From: Plicaturopsis crispa FD-325 SS-3
Lineage: Eukaryota > Basidiomycota > Agaricomycetes > Amylocorticiales > Amylocorticiaceae
DNA: 64,000 nucleotides
Direction of reading: 5' to 3'
Assembly: GCA_000827205.1 (NCBI GenBank)
Contig: KN832566.1
Span: 700,543-764,542, forward strand
The notes beneath the pieces were generated by a model that saw only the letters and a list, made by a program, of their open reading frames with translations, was not told the origin of the DNA and made no database searches. Within the stretch, counting starts at the first letter, position 1; each line of letters starts with the position of its first letter. This document shows, piece by piece, positions 1 through 10,905 of the stretch. The translations under genes and the position numbers were made by a program.

Positions 1-1444
1 GCGCCTGCAGCTGCACCCCCGAAAGTGGCAGCGGCCACCTTCGCCCCAGTACCAAACGCCGGTCGTGCAGGGGGTGCGGGTGCGGGTGCTTGGAACGCGG
101 CCGAGCGGCTGCGCGCGTCCTCTTCCTCTGCCTGCTTCTTCGCTAGTGCTTGCCGCTCGCTCCATGTAAGTTTCTTTCCGCTTCCGCCTCCGACCGGGGC
201 TGGGGGTGGGGCTTGTGCTTGCGACTCCATAGCGGCGAAAGGGTTTTTGAGCTTCTTGGGGGCGGGCAGCGAAACTGGGGTATAGGCAGTGCCCTATGGA
301 AGACGACTTCAATCTCAGTGACTACAGGAATGCGTGGGATACATACGACAGGGCCAATGCGGTCCTCCTCTGCAGGTTTGGTAGGGATGTTCGAGGATTT
401 CACGGGCGGGGGGCCTGACGACATATAAGACGGCGCGGGTGTACTTGCTGGAGCCGTCGGCCTTGGTGCGGTGGGCACTTGAGGAGGACGAGTAGCCGCG
501 GGGGGAGGCGGGGGTGCAGCAGCAGCAGCGGACGGTTCGTTGTCCCACGCATCCGCAGGCGCCTTGCCCGTGCTAAAAGGCAGTTTCGTTGCCGGAGACG
601 TGGACGATCCGGAGCCAAAGGTGGGGCGCGGTGCAGAGGGCAACGACGGCGCAGAAGGCTTGGAGTAGCCGGTCCCCGGTGCTGGTGCTTTCTTCAGGCC
701 TGCGATGTCGGGTCTACCTACCGGGGTATAGTTCGTGCCGACCTTGGCAATCGGCTCGAATTTGCGCGCTTGCTCGTTGTGTGACGAATACTTTGCGCCC
801 GAGGCAGCTTCGACGCGTCGCATGATGCCGGACGGCGTCACATCAGACTATAAAACAGAGCCACGTCAGAGCATACCGGCTGAGGATAGAGACATTGGAC
901 CAACCTCGTTGCGTGCGCTGACGACGACATGAGTTCCGCGCAGGAACTTCGCGACAGAGCTGGAATGGGTATGGAACAGGCCCTTCTTAGATTCTGGGAC
1001 GCCGTCGCCGCACCAGTTGATCTGAACGAATTTCGGGAGTTTGCTCTATCAAAGGACCGTCAGCGATCTGTGTTCATCCAGGACATCGACGTGTCCTGCA
1101 TCGCGGTGCCCGCAGCAGCTTCATCCCGATATGGTTGCCTGCTGAGTGCACGACACCATACACTACTCACATTGGTGTCAATTACCCGCGCAAACGCGTA
1201 TTGAATGCTATATCGTCGCCCGTTAACTCAAGAATCAGCGCCGGGCGGAGAGATCTAGCACGTACCGCCCATCCGAAAACTCCTCCTCAAGCTCCTCCAA
1301 TCCGCCGTTTCCAGTACTTTGCACTTTGAGATCGTTGGTACCCTTCTCATACGTGAACAGAGCCCAGTCTATGCCATTGGCGTTGACGACATCTTGATAC
1401 GCTTGGCTGATCTCCTTGCTGGACAAGTTCACTTGGAGAGACAT
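1..1444 (-). CDS. ABP1: Abp1/drebrin-like actin-binding protein, 3' end missing
   Basis: Cortical actin-patch protein that binds F-actin and helps activate Arp2/3 in endocytosis. The start ATG is at 1442-1444 and opens an ADF-homology domain (MSLQVNLSSKEISQAYQ, then WALFTYEKG). The domain continues through small exons to a segment reading PKFVQINWCGDGVP and LRGTHVVVSARNE near 900-1050. A conserved linker follows (KYSSHNEQARKFEPI, then GTNYTPVGRPDI). After it come a Pro/Ala-rich region and a second GTAYTPVSLPAP motif beyond an intron at 294-346. A charged helical stretch (WSERQALAKKQAEEEDA) leads off the left edge. Family members end in one or more SH3 domains, which would lie outside the window. 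The domain order and the two repeated YTPV motifs make the family assignment firm; some internal exon borders near 1050-1280 are approximate. Confidence 0.88.
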
Positions 1445-2550
1445 TGGCTGCTCCCGCTATATGATGGATCGAAAGTTAGTGGTGTTCTGGCTCTCAAGCA
1501 GTTACCAGCGCACTTAGCGATGCCTATACGCGTCCGAATAGTTGTTCCAGATGAATCGACGATATGTGGAGAACAAAGGTATTGGACAAGTCTTGGATGC
1601 GGGCTGCGGAGGATTTCAAAGTGCGGTGCAATTGTGGCGCAACGACGCTTGCTTTACACCGTCATCTGCAGATAGCTTTCTGGCTCTTTCAGGCTTCCTG
1701 CTCGGGCTGTTTATTCTCTGGGACGCGTTTTGGATAACTCAGACCTGCAAGCGCGGCTTTGCGGGTTGGATTGGCATCATGGCTGGAAGTCCTTACGCGA
1801 CGCTGACTTCAAATCCCTACCTCCCAAAGCCATTCCTAGTCGACCTTCTGTCGAAACCTATGATGAAAAACTATCGGGCTCTGGTTCTGTCTCCCGCTCT
1901 CTACTTCTAACGGCTCGGCTTGCTGTCACTCTACACCAATCACCACAGTGGGATCCTCGACCGTATGCAACCCGACGACTCCCTTGGCCGGCGAGATAAT
2001 TACATTGCTCTTGGTATTGATCACCGATGCACAGAAGATATAGAACGCGCCGTAAAAGTTGGGTCCTTTCCAGGCGTATTGCATCCTAAATGTGATGCGT
2101 CTTGCGCAAAGCAGGAGGGTCAAGATGGAGCCGCCAAGTTGGGCAAGTGCTCAATAGTGCGTCCTGTTCATAATCCTCAAATATCATGCCGGTCATTTGG
2201 CTAACATGCTAGGTACGCAGGCGGTGTACTGCGCACGTTTATCACCATAACATAGATGGAATATCTCGGAGACGGCGCGCGAGCTCCTCGGTATGGCGTT
2301 GGATCACCAGTAGGCTGACAAGTAGATACCACTTCTTCTCAGTGACCCGCATTCGCGTGTCGCTCTGGGGCACCACACCTGTCTTGACATTCGCTGTAGT
2401 TTCACGTATGCATAGCTTTATATATAACCTCCTCTACCTTTGCGCAGACTCGAGCCATTTCTGAGAGTCGAGATTTAATTTTCGGCAAGATGAACGCGTT
2501 CCGATTGCCGACACGGTTTCGCCCACTGACGGAGACGAGACCATCTGAGC
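1445..2550. other. Unassigned stretch with minus-strand coding-like fragments
   Basis: This holds the Abp1 promoter side and no gene I can assemble. Two minus-strand pieces look protein-like: 1926-2141 (hydrophobic, with ILTLLLCARRITFRMQYAW and FYGAFYIFCASVI) and about 2248-2400 (EKKWYLLVSLLVIQRHTEE). They could be exons or remnants of a membrane protein, but I could not join them in one frame with convincing splice sites. Confidence 0.3.
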
Positions 2551-3276
2551 GACTGGGGCGGACGTCCGCCGAACTCGTTCGCCGGACGTTCGCCGGACGA
2601 TCACGTGGCAGGAACAATGTGGCGGGAACAATGAGAGGCGCGAAAATATACCTCCTGCTCCCAGAAAGGATATTGTACCCTCTTTTCTTTGGTGTAACCA
2701 AGACGCGACGACGTGTCAAAGGAAGTCAGAGGTGCCATAATACTGACAAGCCCCAGTAAGCCTCTCCACAGATGGCCAATATTGATGTCATTGCAAGTGC
2801 CACAGAGTCCCACTCAGGCTGTACTTATCTTCAAGTTCTACATAAAACACAGTCCCAAGCACACACTTTGGAAGTGGAAGGAACGTATTCCAACGGTTTG
2901 CAGTGACCAGGGTATATAAGTAAGTCGATAAGTACACGTAAGACTGCCGAGAGGTTAATACATAGCATCGCTTCACAGTATGCGTTGTCATATTTCCCGC
3001 GCTAGTCAAAGCTGACAGCGACCAAAAAGCCGACGAGTGTAGGTGATAGATAGTGCGGCTGCATGCTCAAGCCCCCTGTATACGAGACTAATAGTTAGTC
3101 GCGTATGTATACGCGCGGGCTCACAGCAATATTAATGATTTACTCGACGCGTCGGAGAGACGCGCCAGTCACGTTGCAAGCAAATTGAGCCGAGCTGGAT
3201 CAGCTTGCATCCGGTGGCGCCTAAGTGGCTCATTTGAGAGTTCGCCGGACGCCGGACGAACGTCCGCCCCCGTCGA
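2551..3276. mobile_element. Inverted-repeat-bounded block, possible MITE or decayed DNA transposon
   Basis: The left end (2554-2600) reads GGGGCGGACGTCCGCC and continues into repeated CGCCGGACG units. The right end (3236-3272), read on the other strand, begins GGGGCGGACGTTCGTCCG and then also runs into GGCGAACTC. The two ends are imperfect inverted copies about 720 bp apart. The inside has no convincing coding region. Near its centre is a hairpin with arms GACTAA/TTAGTC flanked by GTATAC on both sides (3078-3112). I see no clear target-site duplication, so the exact ends and the class are unsure. Confidence 0.4.
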
Positions 3277-3367
3277 TCTGATATTCTGACAGAGACGGCT
3301 TTACTATTTGCTTGCTTTCACATCACCTTTCGTCGTAAATCCCAGCTTGCGTCCTACGTTCGCCCCA

Positions 3368-5364
3368 ATGGCGGCGCTGCCTGTGTATCTCCTGGCCCTG
3401 ATTGTACCGGTCATAGCGCACAAGCACCACGCTGAGCTCACCGAAGAGCAAACGAATGCACCCGTCGATGCAACGTTATGGATCCATATTTTCATCCAAG
3501 CTCTCGCATGGGGTGTCATATTTCCGATAGGGATGGTTCTGGGAATGACGAGGAGTCGCTGGCACGTCCCCATGCAGGTATGTGTATCCCTTCGTCATCG
3601 TTATGTGCGTAGGCCATAGCTAATCAACTTATGGATGTACAGAGCGCAGGAATTGCATTGACGGCGGCAGGTTATATTCTTGGCCATGCGCACAAGGGCC
3701 GCCAATTTCTTGCATCCGCGCACGGTCCGACGGCGAACGTCCTATTTTTCCCTTTGCTTGCTCAACTGGTAGTCGGGGTTTACTTGAAACTGCACATCCA
3801 TGAACGCACGCTTCGTCCGTGGGCAGTGCGTGTCCATGGCTTCATCGGAAAGGCGTTCCCTGTCTTCGGGTGGACGCAGATGATGTTTGGCGTTATCGCG
3901 TACAGAGGTTACTGCAGGCCTGGGTTGGGTCTCGGACAGTGCGCGGCGCATTATATCATGGTACGAAACTTTGCACCCTTTCATCGCAAGAACGGCTTTG
4001 ATATTGGTACGGCTCTATAGGGGAGTGGGTTCATTGCCTACGGTGCTATCATGACGATCCTGCGAGTGCTTGCCGAAGGCTGGGTTCGACGCAGCGGACG
4101 GAGTCCAGAATGGTGGGATTCGTGGGTCATCATGGCTTGGGTATGCAATATGATATATCTTGTACCTCAAGCATCGTGCTGACAATGAACCGGACGGCCA
4201 GGGAGTCGGTGAGGAGAAAATTTTGCGTCGTTATTGACTAACAGACTAATGTTTTGCCGAAGTCAATACGTTCACAGAGCATCGTGGCTCGCATTGGTCC
4301 GTCAAAGATATGGAGCATACGTGCGTGTTCTTTTGTCTGTTTTCGCATCCAAACTAACATTCAAGATACCACAAGAATCTTGGGCATACTATGTGCGTCT
4401 TTTCTCCCTCTCTCCCAACATTTTGGGTATTAATTGTGAGTACAGGGTGGGCTGGTGGTATCATGGGAATCTGGCTGTCCCGCAAAAACCAGCGTTCTGT
4501 CGTCCCCGGATTGATGTGTGTTCCGTCTTATTGCTACGTTTGATTTATCTTGCCACTGATGCAGCGGATTGGTGCAGAATATTGATTACGGGGTGGGCTA
4601 TGACCCAACACGCGCAAGCCCTCATGCTTTCCACCAAAGTGCGCATCTCTGTCATTCACAGCATAATATCCATATCAATCCTACATCCTCTAAACGACCC
4701 ATAGGTGCATTCTATGTTCGGGAACACACTGATGGCTGCCGGCTTCTCTCACATCATCGAAGTCTGCTTTGTTGCACCAAAACACTCTGCGGATCCCGAG
4801 GAGCACAACCGATCCATGGACGGAGACAGCGATCATACTCTAGCAGACGCGTCCCTGACAGGTAACAACGCTGACTCCGCCCGGGGCTGGCGGACATACA
4901 GATACCTGCCACCCTTCGTACGTCCCGTATGGAAAGTAGTTGTCCCTATTCTGACTCGCAATCATGTAGCTGCTTGTTGCATCTGGCCTGCTATTCATAT
5001 CGGCCACAGACGAGGAATTGCGCTTCGCCAGTGACAATGGTATGGACCATGTCACGTACATCTTGATCATGTACAGGTACGTCCATAGCACTGTTATCTG
5101 CCTACTCCTACTCACTCACTCCATCTAACCTCTAGCATCGCGTTCCTGTTGTACGCGTACATGCTCATGCTCATGCATCTTTACGCCATCGGCACGGCGC
5201 GGCGGGAAAGCAACGGCGTTGACGTCGAGATCGAAATGACGGGTGGACCGCGGAATAAGTGGTACGCTCGGGTGCCGGGGGTCGAAGGGGTGCAGCTTCC
5301 TGACACGCCGAGGGACGAGTTCTCGAATACCCCGTTGCATGTCCTTGGTGACGACGAGGATTGA
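3368..5364 (+). CDS. YTP1: Ytp1-like multi-span membrane protein (DUF2427 + YTP1 domains)
   Basis: The start ATG at 3368 opens a signal-like segment ([20 protein letters not shown]), followed by the conserved [20 protein letters not shown] and [10 protein letters not shown]. An intron separates this from [27 protein letters not shown] and [18 protein letters not shown], which is the cytochrome-b561-like DUF2427 half with its histidines. The second half (YTP1 domain) reads [49 protein letters not shown] and [12 protein letters not shown]. About ten exons with short introns join cleanly; one acceptor sits only a few bases after another AG (4320-4380). The C-terminus is polar and ends VLGDDED. 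The yeast protein is an integral membrane protein resembling respiratory-chain proteins, with no proven activity. A heme or redox role is inference from the histidines. Confidence 0.85.
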
Positions 5365-5610
5365 CCAGTATACATACATAGTACATTACCGTTTCGCTTT
5401 CGTTGTGTTGTGTTAACTAATAATGGTTTGTTGCTATCTGTCATCTTCCAACCTCCGGCATCCATGCTGCTCAGCCTGTGCCGTAGTACTTCAGCCACAC
5501 TTTTCAATGAGAATTGTGACGGTTCCCGTATTTCGTTCGTAGTGTACAGATGTGAGTACTGAGTACAGATACATTTACTGGCGCATTTGATGCAATCGCC
5601 TGCAGGTCCT

Positions 5611-6765
5611 TCAAGCTACGACATTAACACTGCCACCTCGTCCCCGCCCCCGCCCCCTCCCCCTTCCCCGCGCGCGTGGTGCCCGTCCACTACCAGCTGC
5701 GTCCACGTCCATCTCACCCGCGTCTTCCTTGCGCCGCCCACCTCTCCCACCACGGCCCCGCCCGCGTACAGCGGCACCTTGAGGATATCCACTGTCGGGA
5801 TTGACGAATCCACCATTCTTACCCCCTCGGCCGAAACGGATCGCACGGGGGACAAGTTGCAGCGAGCCCATTTGCCCTGCCAAGCTATCCACATCCCCGT
5901 CCGCTTCGGGCGCAGGTCGACGCCTGCTCCCCTTCGAGCGGTCCTTGGATTTAGGCTTGCGAGAGAACGTCTCCTGCGTCACTGTAGCGGGAGACAGCGC
6001 CTCTGATCCCATGTCGTCCTCGACTATCGGGCCATCGCTCTCCATCCACGCATCGCTTGTTTCTTCCTGGTCGTTCTCGTCATCATCATTGTCGTCATCA
6101 TCGGTGCCGGTCTTCCCATTAGTCTCCTGATCGCGTGCGTGCCAGTCGCCGCGGAGCATGCTCGCCCCGTCGCCCCATTTCTTGAGCAGGCCGCCGACGC
6201 CCTTGTTGGTGACGGCGAAAAAGTATTTATCGGGGTACGCGTGCATCTGCATGAGATGCAGCCGGCGTCCTTTCGGTGTCCGGAATTTCTTTTCACAGCT
6301 GGGAAGTAGGCAAGCGAACTAAGCATTGCTCAGTCTTCAGATTATTGCCCGTGTCATTAGAAGAGAAAATAGCTCACAATTTTCTCGCCGCGCTCTTTGC
6401 GGACAGCTGCAATCGGATCATGGCACTCCGTTTGGTGCTAAATGCACGCACTTGTCAGTGGGATGGTTGCTTGACTATGAGCAATAGTGTGTACCCACCA
6501 GTTGAAGTAACCAAGCGTCGGGGAATACTGTTGCGCATCCCCGTTGCTCACACACATGGGCATGGTGCGAGGCGTAGTGTGCTTCGAGCTCTTGGGTACT
6601 TCCGAGTGCTGTTGGACGGGCCTGGCTACATGTCGGTGGGAGGGTACACAGCAAAGGAGCTACAGATGCACGCGACCGGGAAGCCTTGTGTGCCGGCTCT
6701 GGGGAAGAGGCAGTAGATGAGGTAGATTGTGTTGGAGAGCCGGTTCGGGGACGTTTCGACGACAT
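5611..6765 (-). CDS. ZNF511-like C2H2 zinc finger protein with RG-rich tail
   Basis: The start ATG is at 6763-6765 and the stop at 5611. Two introns lie at 6438-6498 and 6319-6377, and removing them restores three spaced Cys/His fingers: LCTLPPTCSQ, then HVCEQRGCATVFPDAWLLQLH with TECHDP, then FACLLPSCEKKFRTPKGRRL followed by HLMQMHAYPDKYFF. This spacing and the HAYP..Y.F ending match the ZNF511 family, a small conserved eukaryotic zinc finger group of poorly known role. An acidic stretch (DDDDNDDDEND) follows. The last 60 residues are rich in Arg-Gly repeats, as seen in RNA- or ribosome-associated proteins. It is transcribed divergently from the KH-domain gene at 7192, so the two share a 426-bp promoter region. 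The family is clear; an RNA-binding role is inference. Confidence 0.75.
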
Positions 6766-7191
6766 CGTGGATAGGGCGTATCGAATTGCTGAAGACGAAA
6801 AGACTTATTTCCTCCACACTGGGGGATACGGTATATACACACGCAAGTTTGCTTTATGCATCGTTGAGCGGGAGGTATACCAAAGAGCAACAAAGCACGT
6901 ACCGAATAATCCAATCTTTAGAGTACAAACAAGTTTCCTGTGATCTGATTTTCGATCTGAAAGCACGGCTTGTATCACCGTTCAGTCCGTTATATAGTAC
7001 ACAGAGTAAGCTTGACGATGAGCAGGTCCTTCAGAGTACAGTCGAATCGCAAAGGTGAGACATGGGCGTTTAGGATAGGGAGACATTCCCGAAATGGGCA
7101 CCATATGTTTTCGGCTCGGCGCGGTCGCAGTAACAGAAGCCTCTCAGCGTCTCTCCCTCTCACCACCAGCGCGCGATTCGACACAACAGCG
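6766..7191. promoter_or_regulatory. Shared divergent promoter region
   Basis: This is the 426-bp interval between the start codons of the zinc finger gene on the minus strand and the KH-domain gene on the plus strand. It contains several TATA-like AT stretches (for example TATATAGTAC near 6990), but I can assign no specific factor site. Confidence 0.4.
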
Positions 7192-8829
7192 ATGTCCAGC
7201 AAACGCAAATGGGACCAAGAAGCCGCTCCCGGAACAGATGAAGGATCTCCAGCTGCTAAGGCTGCGAAAGCAGATGACGGCAAGACTGCATCTGAAGCAG
7301 CGGCAGCGGCAGCAGCCATTGCTGCCAAAATAGCCGCACAGTTTGCTGGAGGGCTCGCGGGGTCTCCGCCCCAAGGCGGTGGCACACCCATGCAGGATCC
7401 GCATCTAGCAGCGTTCATCCACAACATCGATATCAACGATGTGAGGAATAGGTACATGTTGACGAAAGGTCCAACGCAGCAGCAGGTGTGTTGCATTTTG
7501 CCACGAAATCTGTCCGTCCTCGAGCTCACAATATACATATCAAAGATATACGAAGAAACAGGTGCTTCTGTCGGAACGAAAGGCGTTTGGTACCCTGATC
7601 GTTTGAAGGCAACGGAGAAGGACCCGCCTCTGTACCTCCAGATCACAGCGCCAACGCAGGAAGTCCTCCAGAAAGGTATCGACAAGGTCAATGAGCTCAT
7701 CGCGATTGATTTGGGCTCTCTTGTCGAGGACAAGAAAGATCGAATGCGTGAAAAGGTGGGTAGTCCAGTATCGGCCATGAAGAAGGGACATCATGTTGAC
7801 GTGCACGTCTCAGCGTAAATGGCCCGAGGAGAAACTCCCTGTTGGCCTTGAAACTATTCGCAATTTTAATGTACGCGCCAAGGTTGTGGGCCCTTCCGTG
7901 CGTATGCTTTTTTTTGTTCTCCGGCGCTCATAATGATGACATTATCGTTCATAGGGAATGTTTGTGAAATACATTCAACAAGAGACTGGCACACGTGTAC
8001 AGATCAAGGGTCTTGGCTCTGGTTTCGTCGAACAAGAAACAGGCAAAGAAGCGGAAGAACCAATGTACATTCATGTCACGTAAGTTCCGTCTTACTTCGC
8101 GTCCTTTCCTGAACAAAACCCACGACATTCGCGCTAATGTATACCGCTGTAGAGGTCCAGATGAAGGACAAGTTGCCCGTGCACGTGTGCTGACCGAGGA
8201 TCTTCTTGAGGTCGTGCGAGCAGAACACGCAAAGATGGCCGTCATCGTACATCAACAACAAATGGAGCTACATGTGGCTCAGGCGCAGTATGCTGCATAC
8301 AGTACCATGGCTGTGCGTACAATTTCTCTTGCTCTATCGTCTGACCCCGTTCGCTATCGAGGAACAGCGGCGCGATGTTCTGCATAGTAAGCAGATACGT
8401 GGATGGGCGGCTAACGATTTTATTTTCTGCTGATATTCTAGGGCTACGCCCCACCGCCACCGTCAAGCGCCCCGCCTCCACCTCCGCCAGGCGAGAATCC
8501 GCCTCCGCCGCCCGGTGGTGCGCCTCCCCCACCACCTGGTGCCCCTCAAGGATCGCCCCCATCCGCTGATGCGAGCCAGGATGCCTTTGCTCAATATTGG
8601 TAATATCATTTTTTCCGCTCCAGTCTATTCCCGTTTTCATTCAATGGTGTACTGTTACTGACGAATGAGATCTCGCAGGGCTGCCTACGGTTATGACGTG
8701 AACTCGCCGCAGTTCAAGGAATGGGCGGCTAGCCAGCAACAGTATGCTCAGTATTACGCAGCGCAAGGCCAAGCCGCTGGCACGTCAGCGTCGCCTCCTG
8801 GGACGGCTGCTCCAGCACCGCCGGCTTGA
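7192..8829 (+). CDS. KHDC4-like KH-domain splicing protein
   Basis: The chosen ATG at 7192 gives MSSKRKWDQEA, the usual lysine-rich start. After an Ala-rich segment come INDVRNRYMLTKG and, past an intron at 7486-7545, YEETGASVGTKGVWYPDR, DPPLYLQI and KVNELIAIDLGSLVEDK. The next exons carry the second KH unit: GMFVKYIQQETGTRVQIKG, LGSGFVEQETGKE, EEPMYIHVTG and VLTEDLLEVVRAEHA. Introns at 7756-7813, 7898-7954 and 8080-8152 join in frame. The tail is proline-rich and then Gln/Tyr-rich (QQQYAQYYAAQGQ), ending at TGA 8827-8829. KHDC4 (Blom7) binds RNA and affects splice-site choice, so a nuclear splicing role is expected. The upstream reading frame back to 6970 is open but lacks family similarity, so the start at 7192 is preferred. 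Confidence 0.85.
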
Positions 8830-9487
8830 GCTCACCCGAGGCCAACGGGTGTTCAGCAGAGATTCCAACGGTAAATCAAAGCGCTTACGAAGTGTCAGCT
8901 GAGAGGGGTGCGGCTCATTTTACTAGGCGATCTTCTTGCTTACCATGTATCTCGCATTTTTCTTCTGCTTAATCAGGGATTGGGAGATGGTTTCCGTGAG
9001 TGCACGACTATGGCATGTGAACTTACGTGGGGCCTTGTATAATACAGTCACAGTGACGCCTTGTACAGCAATAACATCACTACTGGACTATGTTGTTCCC
9101 GCAACACGGGACGTACTCTTCGCGTACTCCAACAGTTTGCCGTCTTACCACCGAATGACAAGTTCCTACGGACCGATAAAATATGGTTCAACGATTCATC
9201 ACATCAAATGCTATTGATATCGATCTCTTCCAACACACACACGCCCTCGAAGCACCAGCGGAGGAGACTGGAACCCGATTCCATCGTGCAACATTTCCTG
9301 GCCCACCGTTTTTTTCGGCGTTTCCACCATCGATCATCCACGCGAACTTCATGATTCAAGTCGAGATGAGGGAAAGGAGCCCAGGGAATGCCTGGGAATG
9401 CTCGAGAACTCTTAAGAACCCTTGAGAACACGCGAGGCGCCCCGATATCAAGTACGTGAGGCAGATTGAGTTTAGAGTTGTGAACTA
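8830..9487. other. Non-coding spacer after the KH gene
   Basis: This is the 3' flank of the KH-domain gene. I see no conserved protein or RNA here. A short stretch at 9385-9430 repeats motifs of the kind CTCGAGAACTCTTAAGAAC, with no assignable role. Confidence 0.4.
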
Positions 9488-10201
9488 GCAGGGCTGCTCA
9501 ATTCTTACAGCCTGTTGCATAAGTCCGTGAAAACGCAAACTTTTATTTTCGCCAGAGTGTGACAAGACAAGATCCGTTCCACGGCGACAGTGGGTAGCAA
9601 CGGACACCAAAAATAGGTCCGGATGCTCGAGCTCGTTGCCTCTCGCGATGGGGTCGCCCATCTGCTCATCGTGCGCCCCGCCCCCGACGACAATAAAGCT
9701 CTATTTCCAATACACTGCAAGTTTACCATAGCGAGGAAGTACATGGAACCCTCCTCTGAATAGCTAACATGATGGGGGTTCACACCGTGCTACTAACGGC
9801 GACGTTCAAGTTAGCGCGCTCGTCGTTTGTGACAGCGAGCTCAGGGTGCTGAGCGGCGGCGACGCGCCCTTCTCGGAAGGGCTTTAGCAACGGTTGCGCA
9901 TCGGTATTTCTTGCCGGCGTGACATGGGTCACGGATCCCCCGAGAATAAGAGTTGACGCTTTCACGAACTTATGCAACAGGCTGTAGGTCGGTCGGTCGG
10001 TCGCAAAAATTTAAGTCACGTTTGGTCATGCGCTGCGTGATCTGGAGCTTTTTGCCACCATTGCCGAACGCTACGAAACAGTTGCCGAACGATGGTCTCC
10101 AGCCAAAATCGAGCGGGAGAACTGCAAGATGTCACATGACTTATACTGTTCGTGACTTAACTTTTTGCGACCGACCGACCGACCTAAGAATTGAGCAGCC
10201 C
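9488..10201. mobile_element. Outer MITE (Tc1/mariner-like, TA-flanked), interrupted by a second MITE
   Basis: The left end reads GGGCTGCTCAATTCTTACAG and continues CCTGTTGCATAAGTCCGTGA (9491-9530). The right end is its inverted copy, running from about 9953 (GACGCTTTCACGAACTTATG, CAACAGGCTG) to 10201 (AGAATTGAGCAGCCC) but split at 9987-10184 by another element. The flanking dinucleotides are TA at 9486-9487 and TA at 10202-10203, as expected for the Tc1/mariner superfamily. The left end carries three extra bases (CAG). Without the inner insert the element is about 514 bp and has no transposase, so it would depend on enzyme made elsewhere. Confidence 0.75.
9987..10184. mobile_element. Inner 198-bp MITE inserted in the right inverted repeat of the outer MITE
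   Basis: The terminal inverted repeats are about 35 bp. The left end reads GGTCGGTCGGTCGGTCGC followed by AAAAATTTAAGTCACG, and the right end is its inverted copy (CGTGACTTAACTTTTTGCGA, then the CCGA repeats). TA dinucleotides at 9985-9986 and 10185-10186 form the target-site duplication. Removing the element and one TA restores an unbroken right arm of the outer MITE. That shows the order of events: the outer element came first and the inner one second. No coding capacity. Confidence 0.85.
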
Positions 10202-10905
10202 TAACAACGAGGCACACGGAGGGAGCTGCACCGCCGTCGTGGTTTTCGTGCTCCTCTGTACGTCCAAGCCCAACATCCGAATTTTCCGCTATGTTTACTC
10301 ACGACTTGTGTTTCTCCAGGAGACCACAGCCGTGAATGATACCATTCCTATATTTACTTGCTTCCATTGGCCGGAAATGGCTGAACCATGTATGCGGCCC
10401 AAGTATATAGGGCAGACCCACCGAAGACAAGTGAATATCATAGCCATCATTCAGATCATACTCACTTCAGCATCTTGCGACACCGGGTCTCCAAACGCTC
10501 TGAACTCAAGCGGTTGTGTAAAGCACTGTGAGTTCGCCGTCCTAAATCCACTGTTTTTGGAAGTACTGACGTCGGTAGTGGAATCACAGCCACATCTATA
10601 CGACCATCGCTCCGCCGATAGTATTGCGTCTACGGCAGTACGTAGGTAAGCAACAATACTCTACGTCTGTATTGTTGCTCGCTCCCTGACAACCTGCTCC
10701 ATAGACAGGTAGCCAGTAGGGTAACATCTTGCCCTGCGGCGAATACGACGGTATTTGCTAGAAGCTTCCTGGTCTGAGGGCCGATTGCCAAGGGGAAGAC
10801 CAATCATTGTAGGTCGCCGTACATATTCTCCAAATGACGAGATTGGGCGTCTAATAGTGACATATAACGTCCCGTAAATGGCCAGAACTCGCACCACAAT
10901 TTACC
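10202..10905. other. Intergenic stretch before the F-box gene
   Basis: About 700 bp between the MITE pair and the F-box start codon. One plus-strand frame is open for about 150 codons (10191-10649), but it begins inside the MITE and its composition is not protein-like. I assign nothing here beyond promoter sequence. Confidence 0.4.

Noticed and set aside
10191-10649. 152-codon open frame after the MITEs
   Set aside because: It starts inside the outer MITE and contains no recognisable motif; likely chance.
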